This document shows, one piece after another, positions 16,268 to 26,181 of a stretch of DNA of 64,000 nucleotides. The position numbers and the translations under genes are program-made. How positions within the stretch are numbered: position 1 is the stretch's first letter; every line of letters begins with the position of its first letter. The DNA is from Scandinavium sp036409475 (lineage in GTDB: Bacteria; Pseudomonadota; Gammaproteobacteria; Enterobacterales; Enterobacteriaceae). The DNA is taken from NCBI RefSeq assembly GCF_036409475.1, contig NZ_JAYRCK010000003.1:124001-188000 (forward strand), in the 5' to 3' direction. The notes below the pieces were generated by a model, which saw only the letters and a program-made list of their open reading frames with translations, had not been told where the DNA came from and made no database searches.

Positions 16268-17830
16268 ATGTTCACCCGCTACTTCTCGGTCGGTCGAAAA
16301 ATCCTCTTCTCCAGCCTGTTGCTGGGAGTGGTTGCCGCCCTGCTTTCGGGAAGTATTCAGTTAACTCTCTTTCACCACAAACGCTCCAGTCAGTTCGACA
16401 CTATCACCCATGACCTGCAATCCTATCTGAACGATTACTTTGGCGAATTGCTCACAACGGTGGATAAACTGCAGCCACTGACCCTGAGTCGCTGCACGGA
16501 CGTCGCTTCTGAGATCACTTCGCGGGCCGCCTTTAGCCTTAACGTGCGGGCGTTTCTGTTAGTCGAAAATGACAATGCCACCTGTTCCTCTGCAACCGGT
16601 GAAATGCATGTCCCCATAAAGCAACTTGTACCGCAGATCGATACGCATAAAAAAATCGATATGGCGATCCTGCCGGGTACGCCAATGATGCCGCAAAAAC
16701 CGGCCTTCGCCCTGTGGATCCGTAACCCTTTGATGGAAAATCGGGGGATCTTTGCTTCGATCAACGCCAGCCTGATGCCGTGGATCCTGTATTCCTCCAG
16801 GCAAAATGAGTTCACCGGCGTAGCACTGGTTGCCAATGGCACGGCGATATCGACGTTTAGCCCTCAGCCCATATCTGCGAGAGCACTCAAAGGCAAACCC
16901 GTGCGGGTCGCCAAACTCAACGGATTGCCACTCACCATCTACATTTACGGCGATGCGTGGGCGACGGAGAATATGCAATTCTCGCTGCTGATGGGGGCCA
17001 TGTGCGGGCTGCTGACGGGCTTGCTCTGTTACTACGTGCTGACTGTACGTTTGCGCCCCGGTAAAGAGATTACGTCGGCCATCAAGCGCAATCAGTTTTA
17101 TGTGGTGTACCAGCCCGTCGTAGAAGCAGAAACCATGCAAATCCGCGGCGTGGAAGTGCTGATGAGATGGAAACACCCAAGTGCAGGTGAAATTCCGCCG
17201 GATGCTTTTATCAACTTTGCGGAAGCTCAGCAGCTCATTGTCCCGCTAACGCGTCATCTGTTTGATCTCATCGCCAAAGACGCCCCTGTCTTACAACAAC
17301 TCCTGCCGCCAGGGGCGAAACTTGGCATTAACATCGCGCCAGCGCATTTGTTGGCGGAGAGTTTCCAGCAGGATTTACGCGATCTCAGTGCGATGTTACC
17401 GCCCAACTATTTCCAGCTAGTGTTAGAGATTACCGAACGCGATATGTTGAATCAGCGCCAGGCGATGAAACTCTTTGAATGGCTGCATCACGAAGGGTAT
17501 GAAATTGCGATTGACGATTTCGGCACCGGCCACAGTGCGCTTATCTATCTGGAACGCTATTCGTTCGACTATCTGAAAATCGACCGTGGCTTCGTCAATG
17601 CTATCGGTACAGAGACCGTGACCTCTCCGGTGCTTGATGCCGTGCTCACGCTTGCGAAGAAGATGAGTCTGGTGACCGTTGCTGAAGGAGTAGAAACCCA
17701 GGAGCAGGCAAACTGGCTGCGCCAGCACGGCGTTAATTTCCTGCAGGGATACTGGATTAGCCGCCCGCTGACGCTGGAAAAACTGGTGGAAGCCCATGCC
17801 AAACCTGAGAATTATTTCACAACGGCCTGA
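16268..17830 (+). CDS. pdeN: cyclic-di-GMP phosphodiesterase PdeN (Rtn)
   Basis: A 520-residue inner-membrane protein with two transmembrane segments (about 12-34 and 237-257) bracketing a periplasmic CSS-type sensory domain (LSRCTDV, TCSSATGE). A cytoplasmic EAL domain follows from about 265. The signature is EVLMRWKHP (EVL rather than EAL), and the catalytic residues are kept: NIAPAHL, EITERD, AIDDFGTG, LKIDRGF, TVAEGVE. It should hydrolyse c-di-GMP to pGpG, with activity set by the redox state of the periplasmic CSS cysteines. It matches E. coli Rtn in position and length. Confidence 0.93.
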   Translation: MFTRYFSVGRKILFSSLLLGVVAALLSGSIQLTLFHHKRSSQFDTITHDLQSYLNDYFGELLTTVDKLQPLTLSRCTDVASEITSRAAFSLNVRAFLLVENDNATCSSATGEMHVPIKQLVPQIDTHKKIDMAILPGTPMMPQKPAFALWIRNPLMENRGIFASINASLMPWILYSSRQNEFTGVALVANGTAISTFSPQPISARALKGKPVRVAKLNGLPLTIYIYGDAWATENMQFSLLMGAMCGLLTGLLCYYVLTVRLRPGKEITSAIKRNQFYVVYQPVVEAETMQIRGVEVLMRWKHPSAGEIPPDAFINFAEAQQLIVPLTRHLFDLIAKDAPVLQQLLPPGAKLGINIAPAHLLAESFQQDLRDLSAMLPPNYFQLVLEITERDMLNQRQAMKLFEWLHHEGYEIAIDDFGTGHSALIYLERYSFDYLKIDRGFVNAIGTETVTSPVLDAVLTLAKKMSLVTVAEGVETQEQANWLRQHGVNFLQGYWISRPLTLEKLVEAHAKPENYFTTA

Positions 17831-17897
17831 GCGTCACTTATGATTCAACAGGATGAGTCTACTTGCCTGTTAATGACCGCAGAAGGAAGAGATATCG

Positions 17898-19709
17898 GTG
17901 AGTGTTGTGCGCATGGGTCTGTTGCTGCTGACGCTGTTTTCCCTGACAGTGCACGCGCAAACCATTAAAGAGAGCTACGCGTTTGCTGTGATTGGCGAAC
18001 CGAAGTATGCCTTTAACTTCACCCACTACGACTATGTGAACCCTGCCGCACCGAAAGGGGGCGCGGTGACGCTCTCCGCGTTAGGGGCTTACGACAACTT
18101 TAACCGCTTTGCCCTGCGCGGCAATGCCGCTGAACGCACCGATGCGCTGTATGACGCGCTGTTTACCACATCTGATGATGAGCCTGGCAGCTACTATCCG
18201 CTGATTGCCGATATGGCCCGCTATGCCGACGATTTTTCGTGGGCTGAAGTCACGCTCAATCCCCACGCTCGTTTTCACGATGGCAGCCCAATTACCGCTC
18301 AGGATGTGGCGTTCACCTTCCATAAATTCATGACCGAAGGCGTCCCGCAATTCCGCATTGTGTATAAAGGCACCACGGTAAAAGCTATCGCCCCTTTAAC
18401 CGTACGCATCGAACTCGCCAAACCGAGCAAAGAGGACATGCTTAGCCTCTTCACGCTGCCCGTCATGCCAGAAAAATTCTGGCGTAATCATAAGCTCAGC
18501 GATCCGCTTTCAACACCGCCCTTAGCCAGCGGGCCTTACAAAATCACCGCCTGGCGCATGGGGCAGTACGTGGTTTATTCGCGAGTGAAAGATTACTGGG
18601 CCGCTAACCTGCCAGTGAACCGAGGTCGCTGGAACTTCGACACGATTCGCTATGATTACTATCTCGATGACAATGTTGCCTTCGAAGCCTTCAAGGCGGG
18701 AGCCTTCGATTTCCGCACCGAAACCAGCCCGAAAAATTGGGCGACCCGCTACATCGGCAAAAACTTCAGCAACCATTACATCGTCAAAGAGGAAGAAAAA
18801 AACGACTCCGCACAGGATGCGCGGTGGCTGGCATTTAATATTCAACGTCCGGTGTTTGCGGATCGCAAAGTCCGTGAAGCCATCGGCCTGGCGTTTGATT
18901 TTGAATGGATGAACAAAGCGCTGTTTTACGGCGCGTACAGCCGGGCAAACAGCTACTTCCTGAATACCGAGTATGCGGCGCGAGGCTACCCGGATGCCGA
19001 TGAACTGGTGTTGCTGGCACCGATGAAAAAAGATCTGCCACCGGAAGTGTTTACGTCCATCTACCAGCCACCGAAATCGAACGGCAATGGTTTTGACCGC
19101 GAAAATCTGCTGAAAGCAGATAAGCTGTTGAACGATGCCGGATGGGTGCTGAAAGGCCAACAGCGAGTGAATGCCGCCACCGGCAAACCGCTACAGTTTG
19201 AACTGCTGCTGCCCTCAGCGGGCAACAATCAGTGGGTGATGCCCTTCCAGCATAACCTGGAAAGGTTGGGCGTGAAGATGGACATCCGCCAGGTGGACAT
19301 TTCACAGGCCACCAATCGGATGCGTTCCCGCGACTACGACATGATGCCGCGTCTGTGGCGAGCAATGCCCTGGCCGAGCGGCAGCGATTTGCAAATCTAC
19401 TGGTCTTCCGCCTACATCAATTCGTCTTACAACGGCCCTGGCGTCAGCAGCCCGGTGATTGATAACCTGATTCAGCAAATGATTCGCTGGGAAGGCAACA
19501 AGCAGAAACTGCTGCCGCTCGGCCGAGCCTTCGATCGCGTGCTGACCTGGAATTTCTATCAGATCCCGATGTGGTACATGGCCTCGGACCGCATGGCGTA
19601 CTGGGATAAATTCTCGCATCCTGCCACGCGCCCTGTTTATGCTCTGGGTTTCGACACCTGGTGGTATGACGTTAACAAAGCGGCGAAACTGCCGGAAGCC
19701 CGGCGTTAA
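17898..19709 (+). CDS. yejA: microcin C-type peptide ABC transporter, binding protein YejA
   Basis: A 603-residue periplasmic extracellular solute-binding protein (family 5). A signal peptide ends near VHAQT at residues 20-22. Family markers are GEPKYAFNFTHYDYVNPAAPKGG, DDEPGSYYPLIADMARY and WLAFNIQRPVFADRKVREAI. It captures oligopeptides (microcin C in E. coli) for YejBEF. The GTG start at 17898 has AAGGAAGAG upstream. It heads the yejABEF operon; yejB follows after nine bases. Confidence 0.95.
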   Translation: MSVVRMGLLLLTLFSLTVHAQTIKESYAFAVIGEPKYAFNFTHYDYVNPAAPKGGAVTLSALGAYDNFNRFALRGNAAERTDALYDALFTTSDDEPGSYYPLIADMARYADDFSWAEVTLNPHARFHDGSPITAQDVAFTFHKFMTEGVPQFRIVYKGTTVKAIAPLTVRIELAKPSKEDMLSLFTLPVMPEKFWRNHKLSDPLSTPPLASGPYKITAWRMGQYVVYSRVKDYWAANLPVNRGRWNFDTIRYDYYLDDNVAFEAFKAGAFDFRTETSPKNWATRYIGKNFSNHYIVKEEEKNDSAQDARWLAFNIQRPVFADRKVREAIGLAFDFEWMNKALFYGAYSRANSYFLNTEYAARGYPDADELVLLAPMKKDLPPEVFTSIYQPPKSNGNGFDRENLLKADKLLNDAGWVLKGQQRVNAATGKPLQFELLLPSAGNNQWVMPFQHNLERLGVKMDIRQVDISQATNRMRSRDYDMMPRLWRAMPWPSGSDLQIYWSSAYINSSYNGPGVSSPVIDNLIQQMIRWEGNKQKLLPLGRAFDRVLTWNFYQIPMWYMASDRMAYWDKFSHPATRPVYALGFDTWWYDVNKAAKLPEARR

Positions 19710-19718
19710 GGAACGAAG

Positions 19719-20813
19719 ATGGGTGCCTATCTGATTCGCCGACTGCTGCTGGTTATTCCGACGCTGTGGGCCATTATCACCATTAACTTTTTCATCGTGC
19801 AGATTGCGCCTGGCGGCCCGGTCGATCAGGCGATTGCGGCGATCGAGTTTGGTCAACCGGGCGCGATGCCGGGTAGCGGTTCCTCTGGCATGGGCGCAAC
19901 GCATGCCAGAACTGGCGTGGGCAATATCAGTGAGAGCCAGTATCGTGGCGGCCGCGGTCTTGATCCCGAAGTGATCGCCGAATTAACCCACCGCTACGGT
20001 TTTGATAAGCCCATGCACGAACGCTATTTCAAGATGCTCTGGGACTATGTGCGTTTTGACTTTGGCGACAGCCTGTTTCGCAGCGCATCGGTGTTACACC
20101 TGATTAAGCAAAGCTTACCGGTGTCGATAACACTTGGGCTATGGAGCACGCTGATAATCTACCTGGTGTCGATTCCACTGGGGATACGCAAAGCCGTGCA
20201 AAACGGCAGTCGCTTCGATACCTGGAGTAGCGCGTTTATCATCGTGGGATATGCCATTCCGGCATTTCTGTTCGCCATTGTGCTGATTGTCCTGTTTGCT
20301 GGCGGCACGTATTACGACATCTTCCCGCTACGCGGGCTGGTTTCCCCTAATTTTGACACTCTGCCGTGGTATCAGAAGATAACCGACTATCTCTGGCATA
20401 TCACATTACCCGTACTCGCCACGGTGATTGGCGGGTTTGCCGCCCTGACCATGCTGACCAAAAACTCGTTTCTCGATGAAGTTCGCAAGCAGTATGTGGT
20501 GACCGCCAGGGCGAAAGGCGTTAGCGAGAAAAATATCCTCTGGCGGCATATCTTCCGTAACGCCATGCTGCTGGTGATAGCAGGGTTTCCAGCCACGTTC
20601 ATCAGTATGTTTTTTACCGGTTCGCTGCTTATCGAAGTGATGTTCTCGCTAAACGGGCTTGGGCTTTTGGGCTATGAAGCCACCGTGTCCCGGGACTATC
20701 CGGTCATGTTCGGCACGCTTTACATCTTCACTCTGATAGGTCTGCTGCTGAATATTGTCAGCGACATCACCTACACGCTGGTCGATCCGCGCATCGATTT
20801 TGAGGGACGCTGA
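19719..20813 (+). CDS. yejB: peptide ABC transporter permease YejB
   Basis: A 364-residue inner-membrane permease of the DppB/OppB class. An N-terminal membrane helix (LLLVIPTLWAIITINFFIVQ) precedes a periplasmic stretch, then five further helices. The EAA loop TARAKGVSEKNILWRHIFRNA contacts the ATPase. Its TGA overlaps the yejE start (ATGATG context), indicating coupled translation. Confidence 0.96.
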   Translation: MGAYLIRRLLLVIPTLWAIITINFFIVQIAPGGPVDQAIAAIEFGQPGAMPGSGSSGMGATHARTGVGNISESQYRGGRGLDPEVIAELTHRYGFDKPMHERYFKMLWDYVRFDFGDSLFRSASVLHLIKQSLPVSITLGLWSTLIIYLVSIPLGIRKAVQNGSRFDTWSSAFIIVGYAIPAFLFAIVLIVLFAGGTYYDIFPLRGLVSPNFDTLPWYQKITDYLWHITLPVLATVIGGFAALTMLTKNSFLDEVRKQYVVTARAKGVSEKNILWRHIFRNAMLLVIAGFPATFISMFFTGSLLIEVMFSLNGLGLLGYEATVSRDYPVMFGTLYIFTLIGLLLNIVSDITYTLVDPRIDFEGR

Positions 20814-21838
20814 TGCCACGTTTAAACGCCGTCAACCAGGCCCGCTGGGCGCGTTTTCGTCATAACCGACGCGGCTTTTGGTCGTTGATTCTGTTTCTTA
20901 TTATTTTTGCCTGCAGCCTCTGCTCGGAGTTGATCGCCAACGATCGTCCACTTATCGTCGAATATCACGGCGAGATCTACTTTCCGGCGCTGAAAACCTA
21001 CAGCGAAAAAGAATTTGGCGGCCAGTTTGCTACGGCGGCGGATTATCAGGACCCCTGGTTGCAAAAACAGCTTAGCGATCACGGCCGCGTCCTGTGGGCA
21101 CCGATCCGTTTTGGCGCGACATCGATTAACTTCGCGACCGATCGCCCCTTCCCTTCTCCACCTTCCGCGCAAAACTGGCTGGGCACCGATGCAAACGGCG
21201 GCGACGTGCTGGCGCGCATTCTGTATGGCACCCGCATTTCACTGCTGTTTGGCCTGATGCTGACGCTGTGTTCCAGCGTGATGGGCGTGCTGGCGGGCGC
21301 GGTGCAAGGCTATTACGGCGGGAAAATCGATTTATGGGGCCAGCGCTTTATCGAAGTGTGGTCAGGGATGCCGACGCTGTTTTTAATCATTCTGCTTTCA
21401 AGCGTGGTGCAACCTAATTTCTGGTGGCTGCTGGCCATTACGGTCCTTTTTGGCTGGATGACGCTCGTGGGCGTGGTACGCGCGGAGTTTTTGCGTACCC
21501 GTAATTTTGACTATATCCGGGCGGCTCAGGCTTTGGGTGTCAGCGACCGGGCCATTATTTTCCGCCACATGCTGCCGAACGCGATGGTCGCCACGCTGAC
21601 TTTTATGCCTTTTATTCTTTGCAGCTCCATCACCACCCTCACCTCGCTCGATTTTCTTGGCTTTGGTTTGCCCCTCGGTTCGCCGTCGCTCGGTGAACTG
21701 CTGCTGCTAGGAAAAAACAATTTACAGGCACCGTGGTTGGGCATCACCGCCTTCGTCTCCGTCGCCCTGTTGCTGTCACTGCTGATATTTATCGGTGAAG
21801 CCGTGCGCGACGCCTTTGACCCCGGTAAGGCGGTTTAA
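20813..21838 (+). CDS. yejE: peptide ABC transporter permease YejE
   Basis: A 341-residue permease of the DppC/OppC class. It has an N-terminal helix at residues 23-42, a long periplasmic region with NWLGTDANGGDVLARILYGTRISL (typical OppC N-side motif) and the EAA loop AAQALGVSDRAIIFRHMLPNA. It pairs with YejB to form the channel. It overlaps yejB by a base and is followed by yejF one base after its stop. Confidence 0.96.
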   Translation: MPRLNAVNQARWARFRHNRRGFWSLILFLIIFACSLCSELIANDRPLIVEYHGEIYFPALKTYSEKEFGGQFATAADYQDPWLQKQLSDHGRVLWAPIRFGATSINFATDRPFPSPPSAQNWLGTDANGGDVLARILYGTRISLLFGLMLTLCSSVMGVLAGAVQGYYGGKIDLWGQRFIEVWSGMPTLFLIILLSSVVQPNFWWLLAITVLFGWMTLVGVVRAEFLRTRNFDYIRAAQALGVSDRAIIFRHMLPNAMVATLTFMPFILCSSITTLTSLDFLGFGLPLGSPSLGELLLLGKNNLQAPWLGITAFVSVALLLSLLIFIGEAVRDAFDPGKAV

Positions 21839-21839
21839 C

Positions 21840-23429
21840 ATGACACAACCTTTATTAGCCATCGACAACCTCTCGATTGCCTTCACCGCCAGAGGCGAGG
21901 CTCGCACCGTGGTGAGTGAACTGTCGTTGAACATCGAGGCCGGGGAAACGCTGGCCCTGGTCGGTGAATCAGGTTCTGGCAAAAGTGTCTCCGCGCTTTC
22001 CATATTGCGCCTGTTGCCTGAGCCACCAGTCAGTTACCCGACTGGCGATATTCGTTTCCACGGCGAAAGCCTGTTACATGCAGACGAGCGCATGCTCAGA
22101 AGCGTACGTGGTAATCGCATCGCGATGATTTTTCAGGAGCCGATGGTTTCCCTGAATCCGCTGCATACTCTTGAAAAACAGCTTTATGAAGTGTTGTCGA
22201 TTCATCGCGGGATGCGTAAGGAAGCGGCTCGGGGTGAGATTCTAACCTGTCTGGATCGCGTGGGGATACGCAACGCCCGACAGCGGCTGAATGATTATCC
22301 GCATCAGCTTTCAGGCGGTGAACGTCAACGTGTGATGATTGCCATGGCGCTGCTGACGCGCCCGGAACTGCTGATTGCCGATGAACCAACCACTGCGCTG
22401 GATGTCTCCGTGCAGGCGCAAATTCTGCAATTGCTGCGCGAACTTCGCAAAGAACTGAACATGGGGCTGCTGTTCATCACCCATAACCTGAGCATTGTTC
22501 GCAAGCTGGCCGACAACGTTGCCGTCATGCAAAACGGGCGCTGCGTGGAACAGAGCTTCGCCCTGAAGCTGTTTTCTCATCCTCAGCACCCTTACACCAT
22601 TAAACTGCTGAACAGCGAACCGGCGGGTGAACCCATTCCCCTTCAGACAGACAGTTCACCGTTGCTGGAAGTCGAAAATCTTCGTGTTGCCTTCCCAATC
22701 CGCAAGGGGCTGCTGCGACGTACAGTGGCTGAGAACACCGTGGTCAACAACCTCTCTTTCACCTTGCGAACGGGTGAAACACTGGGTTTAGTTGGCGAAT
22801 CGGGTTCGGGGAAAAGCACGACAGGCCTCGCGCTGCTGCGGCTGATTGCTTCGTCCGGGAAAATTACGTTTGCCGGGCAGCCGATAGCAGGCCGCACGCG
22901 CAAGCAAATGCTGCCCCTGCGCCACCGCATTCAGGTGGTGTTTCAGGACCCGAATTCGTCGCTCAATCCGCGTCTGAATGTGCTGCAAATTATTGAAGAA
23001 GGGTTACGCGTGCACCAGCCAACACTTTCCAGTGAAGCGCGGGAAGCCGAGGTGGTTAGCGTGATGAAAGAAGTGGACCTGGATCCTGAGACACGCTGGC
23101 GTTACCCGGCAGAGTTTTCAGGCGGCCAGCGCCAGCGTATTGCCATCGCCCGCGCGCTGATCCTCAAACCGCAGCTTATCGTGCTCGACGAGCCGACCTC
23201 TTCGCTGGACAGAACCGTTCAGGCGCAAATTCTGGCGTTGCTGAAGTCTCTTCAGCAAAAGCATCAGTTGGCGTATATCTTTATCAGCCATGACCTGCAC
23301 GTCGTGCGCTCACTGTGCCATCAGGTGATTGTGCTGCGTCAGGGGGAAGTCGTCGAGCAGGGTGAGTGTCAGCGCGTTTTTGACGAGCCTGCACACGAGT
23401 ACACTCGCCAGCTGATTACCCTGAGCTGA
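21840..23429 (+). CDS. yejF: peptide ABC transporter ATPase YejF (fused double NBD)
   Basis: A 529-residue protein with two complete ABC ATPase domains. The first has GESGSGKSVS (about 40), LSGGERQRVMIAMAL and LIADEPTTALD; the second has GESGSGKSTT (about 322), FSGGQRQRIAIARAL and VLDEPTSSLD. It powers import by YejBE. The true start is the ATG at 21840, directly after the yejE stop. Confidence 0.96.
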   Translation: MTQPLLAIDNLSIAFTARGEARTVVSELSLNIEAGETLALVGESGSGKSVSALSILRLLPEPPVSYPTGDIRFHGESLLHADERMLRSVRGNRIAMIFQEPMVSLNPLHTLEKQLYEVLSIHRGMRKEAARGEILTCLDRVGIRNARQRLNDYPHQLSGGERQRVMIAMALLTRPELLIADEPTTALDVSVQAQILQLLRELRKELNMGLLFITHNLSIVRKLADNVAVMQNGRCVEQSFALKLFSHPQHPYTIKLLNSEPAGEPIPLQTDSSPLLEVENLRVAFPIRKGLLRRTVAENTVVNNLSFTLRTGETLGLVGESGSGKSTTGLALLRLIASSGKITFAGQPIAGRTRKQMLPLRHRIQVVFQDPNSSLNPRLNVLQIIEEGLRVHQPTLSSEAREAEVVSVMKEVDLDPETRWRYPAEFSGGQRQRIAIARALILKPQLIVLDEPTSSLDRTVQAQILALLKSLQQKHQLAYIFISHDLHVVRSLCHQVIVLRQGEVVEQGECQRVFDEPAHEYTRQLITLS

Positions 23430-23432
23430 AAA

Positions 23433-23777
23433 TCAGAAAGGAGTGTTGCCTGAGAAAGGTTCTGCGATAGCCACGCCGAAATTTTTCAGCCGGCAGGTCG
23501 CGGCGAACTCATCCTGCATTTCAACAAACAGGCAGGGTTCACCTTCGCACTCCAGCACTGAACTGCGCACTTCGATATCGGTCAGCGCCTCGCTGAGTTT
23601 TTGCATCACTGGCCACGCTTTATCCCCTGCCGGGCTCAGCAATTTCAGCGCCACAAGGCTGTTATCATCGGGGTTGCCGTTTTGCGGAATCGGTTCAACT
23701 CTGGAGCCTGCAAAACCCTCGGACCAACGATAGCTCTGCGGCAGTCGATGTATGATAGAGAGCTGTAATGTATTCAC
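23433..23777 (-). CDS. yejG: conserved protein YejG
   Basis: A 114-residue protein matching E. coli YejG over its whole length (LSIIHRLPQSYRW, VEPIPQNG, SVLECEGEPCLFVE, CRLKNFGVAIAEPFS). The molecular function is not established. The GTG at 23777 gives the family's N-terminus (VNTLQLS) and has a GGGG stretch ahead; an in-frame ATG at 23807 would add ten residues not seen in the family. It is convergent with yejF, only three bases apart. Confidence 0.87.
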   Translation of the reverse strand: MNTLQLSIIHRLPQSYRWSEGFAGSRVEPIPQNGNPDDNSLVALKLLSPAGDKAWPVMQKLSEALTDIEVRSSVLECEGEPCLFVEMQDEFAATCRLKNFGVAIAEPFSGNTPF

Positions 23778-24100
23778 GTCTTTTTCCCCGGAAGCAAAAT
23801 ACTTCACAAATATTTCACACCTATATTAACACATTGTTTACAAAACATCCTGCATCCTGAAAAGAAAACGTTCAGCGCCCTTTAAAGGGGAACTCACTCT
23901 TTTTGTCATCAGAATTCATGTCAGGATACATAACGGCGCTATATGTACCCGTTTTTGTGATCTAACACAATTTTTTTATCTACAACAATGTGACTTTTTG
24001 CACTAATTGATTTTACATAAAAGAAACATAGTCAAATAGTGTAAAAAGATTAGCGGTTGATGTGCATCAAGAAAGGGGCAATTTCGCCCCTCTGCTTTGC
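23778..24100. other. yejG-bcr intergenic region
   Basis: An AT-rich stretch of about 320 bases with the yejG promoter side on the left. A hairpin GGGGC...GCCCC at about 24072-24088, followed by a weak T run on the minus strand, probably ends bcr transcription. I see no gene. Confidence 0.55.
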
Positions 24101-25297
24101 TTAGTGCGAGGTCTTGCGGGGACGGCTGGCGTAGAAGTAGAAGAGAACAGAGCTCGTGGCGCAGAAGGCAATAGAAATCAGCATCGGCCAGGCGGTGGTA
24201 AACGTCGCCATCGACAGCAACGCGGCCACCAGCGCACCAATCCCAAAACGGAAAGTGCCCGCCAGGGAAGACGCGGTACCCGCCATGTGTGGGAATTCAT
24301 CGAGAATAACCGCCATCGCGTTCGAGGAAACCATCGACACACAGCCGACAAAAGCGGCCACACCCACCACCAGCGACCAGAAACCTGCGCCAAGCAGCGC
24401 GGTTATCACCATCCACATGGCCATCGCAAACTGGATCCACAGGCCTGCTCGGAACATGTTTATCGCCCCGACACGGCGCACAAAGCGGCTATTGATGATG
24501 GTCATGATGAACAGGAACACGATGTTCAGCGCAAAGTAGTAACCAAAGTGCTGCGGTGAAACGTGGTTCAATTCGATATAGACAAACGGCCCGGCACTGA
24601 GGAAAGAGAACATCCCGGCAAAGCTGAAGCCGCTGGCCAGCATGTAGCTCAACACCCGCTTGTGGCGGAACAGCGAGGCAAAGTTGCCCATGGTGGTGCG
24701 AATGTGAAACTTCTGTCGGCGTTCAGGCGGCAGCGTTTCGTTGATAAAGAAATAGATCATGGTCGACGCCAGCAGGGCCGCGATGGCGAGGATCCAGAAA
24801 ATCGCATGCCAGCTAAACCACACCAGCACGGCCCCCCCGACGATTGGCGCCACCAGCGGCGCAATCGTCGTCACCAGCATGACGAAAGACATCATGCGGG
24901 AAAACTCTTCCTTCGGGTAGATATCGCGCATCAGGGCGTTAATTACCACGCTCGCCGCAGCCGCCGCAAGGCCGTGGAAAAAGCGCATGACGATCAGATG
25001 GTCAATGGTTTGCGATAACGCACAGGCAACCGCAGCCCCAGCAAACACCAGTGTGCCACCAAGAATAACCGGCTTACGCCCGATGCTGTCTGCCATCGGC
25101 CCGTACAGCAACTGCCCGAGGGCAAAGCCCAGAATGTAAGTACTGAGGGTCATCTGAGCGCTGCCCGCAGGCACGCCAAACTGTGCAGAGATCACCGGCA
25201 GCGCCGGGAGATACATATCAATGGAGAGTGGCATCAGCATGGCCAACAGGCCAAGGATGAAGACGATACCCAACGATGAGTGCTGCCTGGTGGTCAC
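24101..25297 (-). CDS. bcr: Bcr/CflA family drug efflux transporter
   Basis: A 398-residue major facilitator protein with 12 predicted helices. GPMADSIGRKPVILGG (residues 66-81) is the MFS loop 2-3 signature, and RFFHGLAAAAASVVINALMRDIYP is the drug/H+ antiporter motif region. It exports bicyclomycin, sulfonamides or related compounds and cysteine in E. coli. The start is GTG (25297), as in E. coli, with AGGAGT upstream. It lies 15 bases behind rsuA on the same strand. Confidence 0.95.
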   Translation of the reverse strand: MTTRQHSSLGIVFILGLLAMLMPLSIDMYLPALPVISAQFGVPAGSAQMTLSTYILGFALGQLLYGPMADSIGRKPVILGGTLVFAGAAVACALSQTIDHLIVMRFFHGLAAAAASVVINALMRDIYPKEEFSRMMSFVMLVTTIAPLVAPIVGGAVLVWFSWHAIFWILAIAALLASTMIYFFINETLPPERRQKFHIRTTMGNFASLFRHKRVLSYMLASGFSFAGMFSFLSAGPFVYIELNHVSPQHFGYYFALNIVFLFIMTIINSRFVRRVGAINMFRAGLWIQFAMAMWMVITALLGAGFWSLVVGVAAFVGCVSMVSSNAMAVILDEFPHMAGTASSLAGTFRFGIGALVAALLSMATFTTAWPMLISIAFCATSSVLFYFYASRPRKTSH

Positions 25298-25312
25298 TGA
25301 GTTACTCCTGAT

Positions 25313-26020
25313 TTAGCGCAGCGTCAGGCCGACGCTGGCAATTTCATCTTCCGTAAGCGCTCGGTATTCCCCCGGCTCCAGGCTGTCATCAAGTCTGATC
25401 TCACCGATGCGTTCACGGTGCAAGCCGACCACGTGGTTCCCCACGGCGGCAAACATACGCTTCACCTGATGATAGCGGCCTTCGCTGATGGTCAACCGAA
25501 CTTCTGTCGGGGTGATCACTTCGAGCTGTGCAGGCCTGGTGAGATCTTTTTCATTATGCAGTTGAACGCCGTTGGCGAATTGTTCGGCTGTGTCATCGGC
25601 GACCGGAGATTCCAGCGTCACCAGATAGGTTTTCTCGCAATGGTGACGCGGCGAGGTGATGCGGTGCGACCACTGACCGTCATCGGTCATCAGCACCAGC
25701 CCGGTGGTGTCGATATCCAGGCGCCCTGCCGCATGCAGTTTGTGCGCTACAGGTTCATCGAGGAAGTACAGCACCGTCGGATGATCCGGGTCATCCGTGG
25801 AACACACATAACCCTGCGGTTTGTTCAGCATGAAGTAACGCGGGCCAGTTTGCTGTGCTAACGGGTTTCCGTCATATTCCACATCGTGTTCTGGCAGGAT
25901 TTTGAACGCAGTGCTTTTGACAATCTCGCCGTCCACGGTAACGCGGCTGGCGCGGATCTCGCGCCCGGCAATGGCACGGCTGACGCCGAGTTGCTGAGCG
26001 ATAAACTTATCGAGTCGCAT
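25313..26020 (-). CDS. rsuA: 16S rRNA pseudouridine(516) synthase RsuA
   Basis: A 235-residue pseudouridine synthase. An S4 RNA-binding domain occupies residues 1-55 (MRLDKFIAQQLGVSRA). The catalytic Asp is in GRLDIDTTGLVLMTDDG (about residue 103), and the C-terminal QVKRMFAAVGNHVVGLHRERIG motif is family-typical. It makes pseudouridine 516 in 16S rRNA. It is divergent from radD. Confidence 0.97.
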   Translation of the reverse strand: MRLDKFIAQQLGVSRAIAGREIRASRVTVDGEIVKSTAFKILPEHDVEYDGNPLAQQTGPRYFMLNKPQGYVCSTDDPDHPTVLYFLDEPVAHKLHAAGRLDIDTTGLVLMTDDGQWSHRITSPRHHCEKTYLVTLESPVADDTAEQFANGVQLHNEKDLTRPAQLEVITPTEVRLTISEGRYHQVKRMFAAVGNHVVGLHRERIGEIRLDDSLEPGEYRALTEDEIASVGLTLR

Positions 26021-26181
26021 GAAGTATTTTTAGCCTGTAAGAGTGCGGGTGTCGGGCCTGGCCCGATTTAAAGAAGCAATTTCAGCGTTCAAGTATAACG
26101 GCCCTGCTAAGCCACTCAAGCGAAAAGATTCGTGGCATACTGTTAGAATGCTAACAAAGAAGGAAAAATGACCCCGGAAAG

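Noticed and set aside
23900..23912. TTTTGTCATCAG, resembling the element terminus
   Set aside because: Only about 12 bases match and neither the second end nor any hairpin follows.
26153..26168. ACAAAGAAGGAAAAA upstream of radD, identical to the left arm of element hairpin 3
   Set aside because: No other part of the element is present and no terminator or direct repeat flanks it. A purine-rich stretch near a start codon gives such a match by chance.
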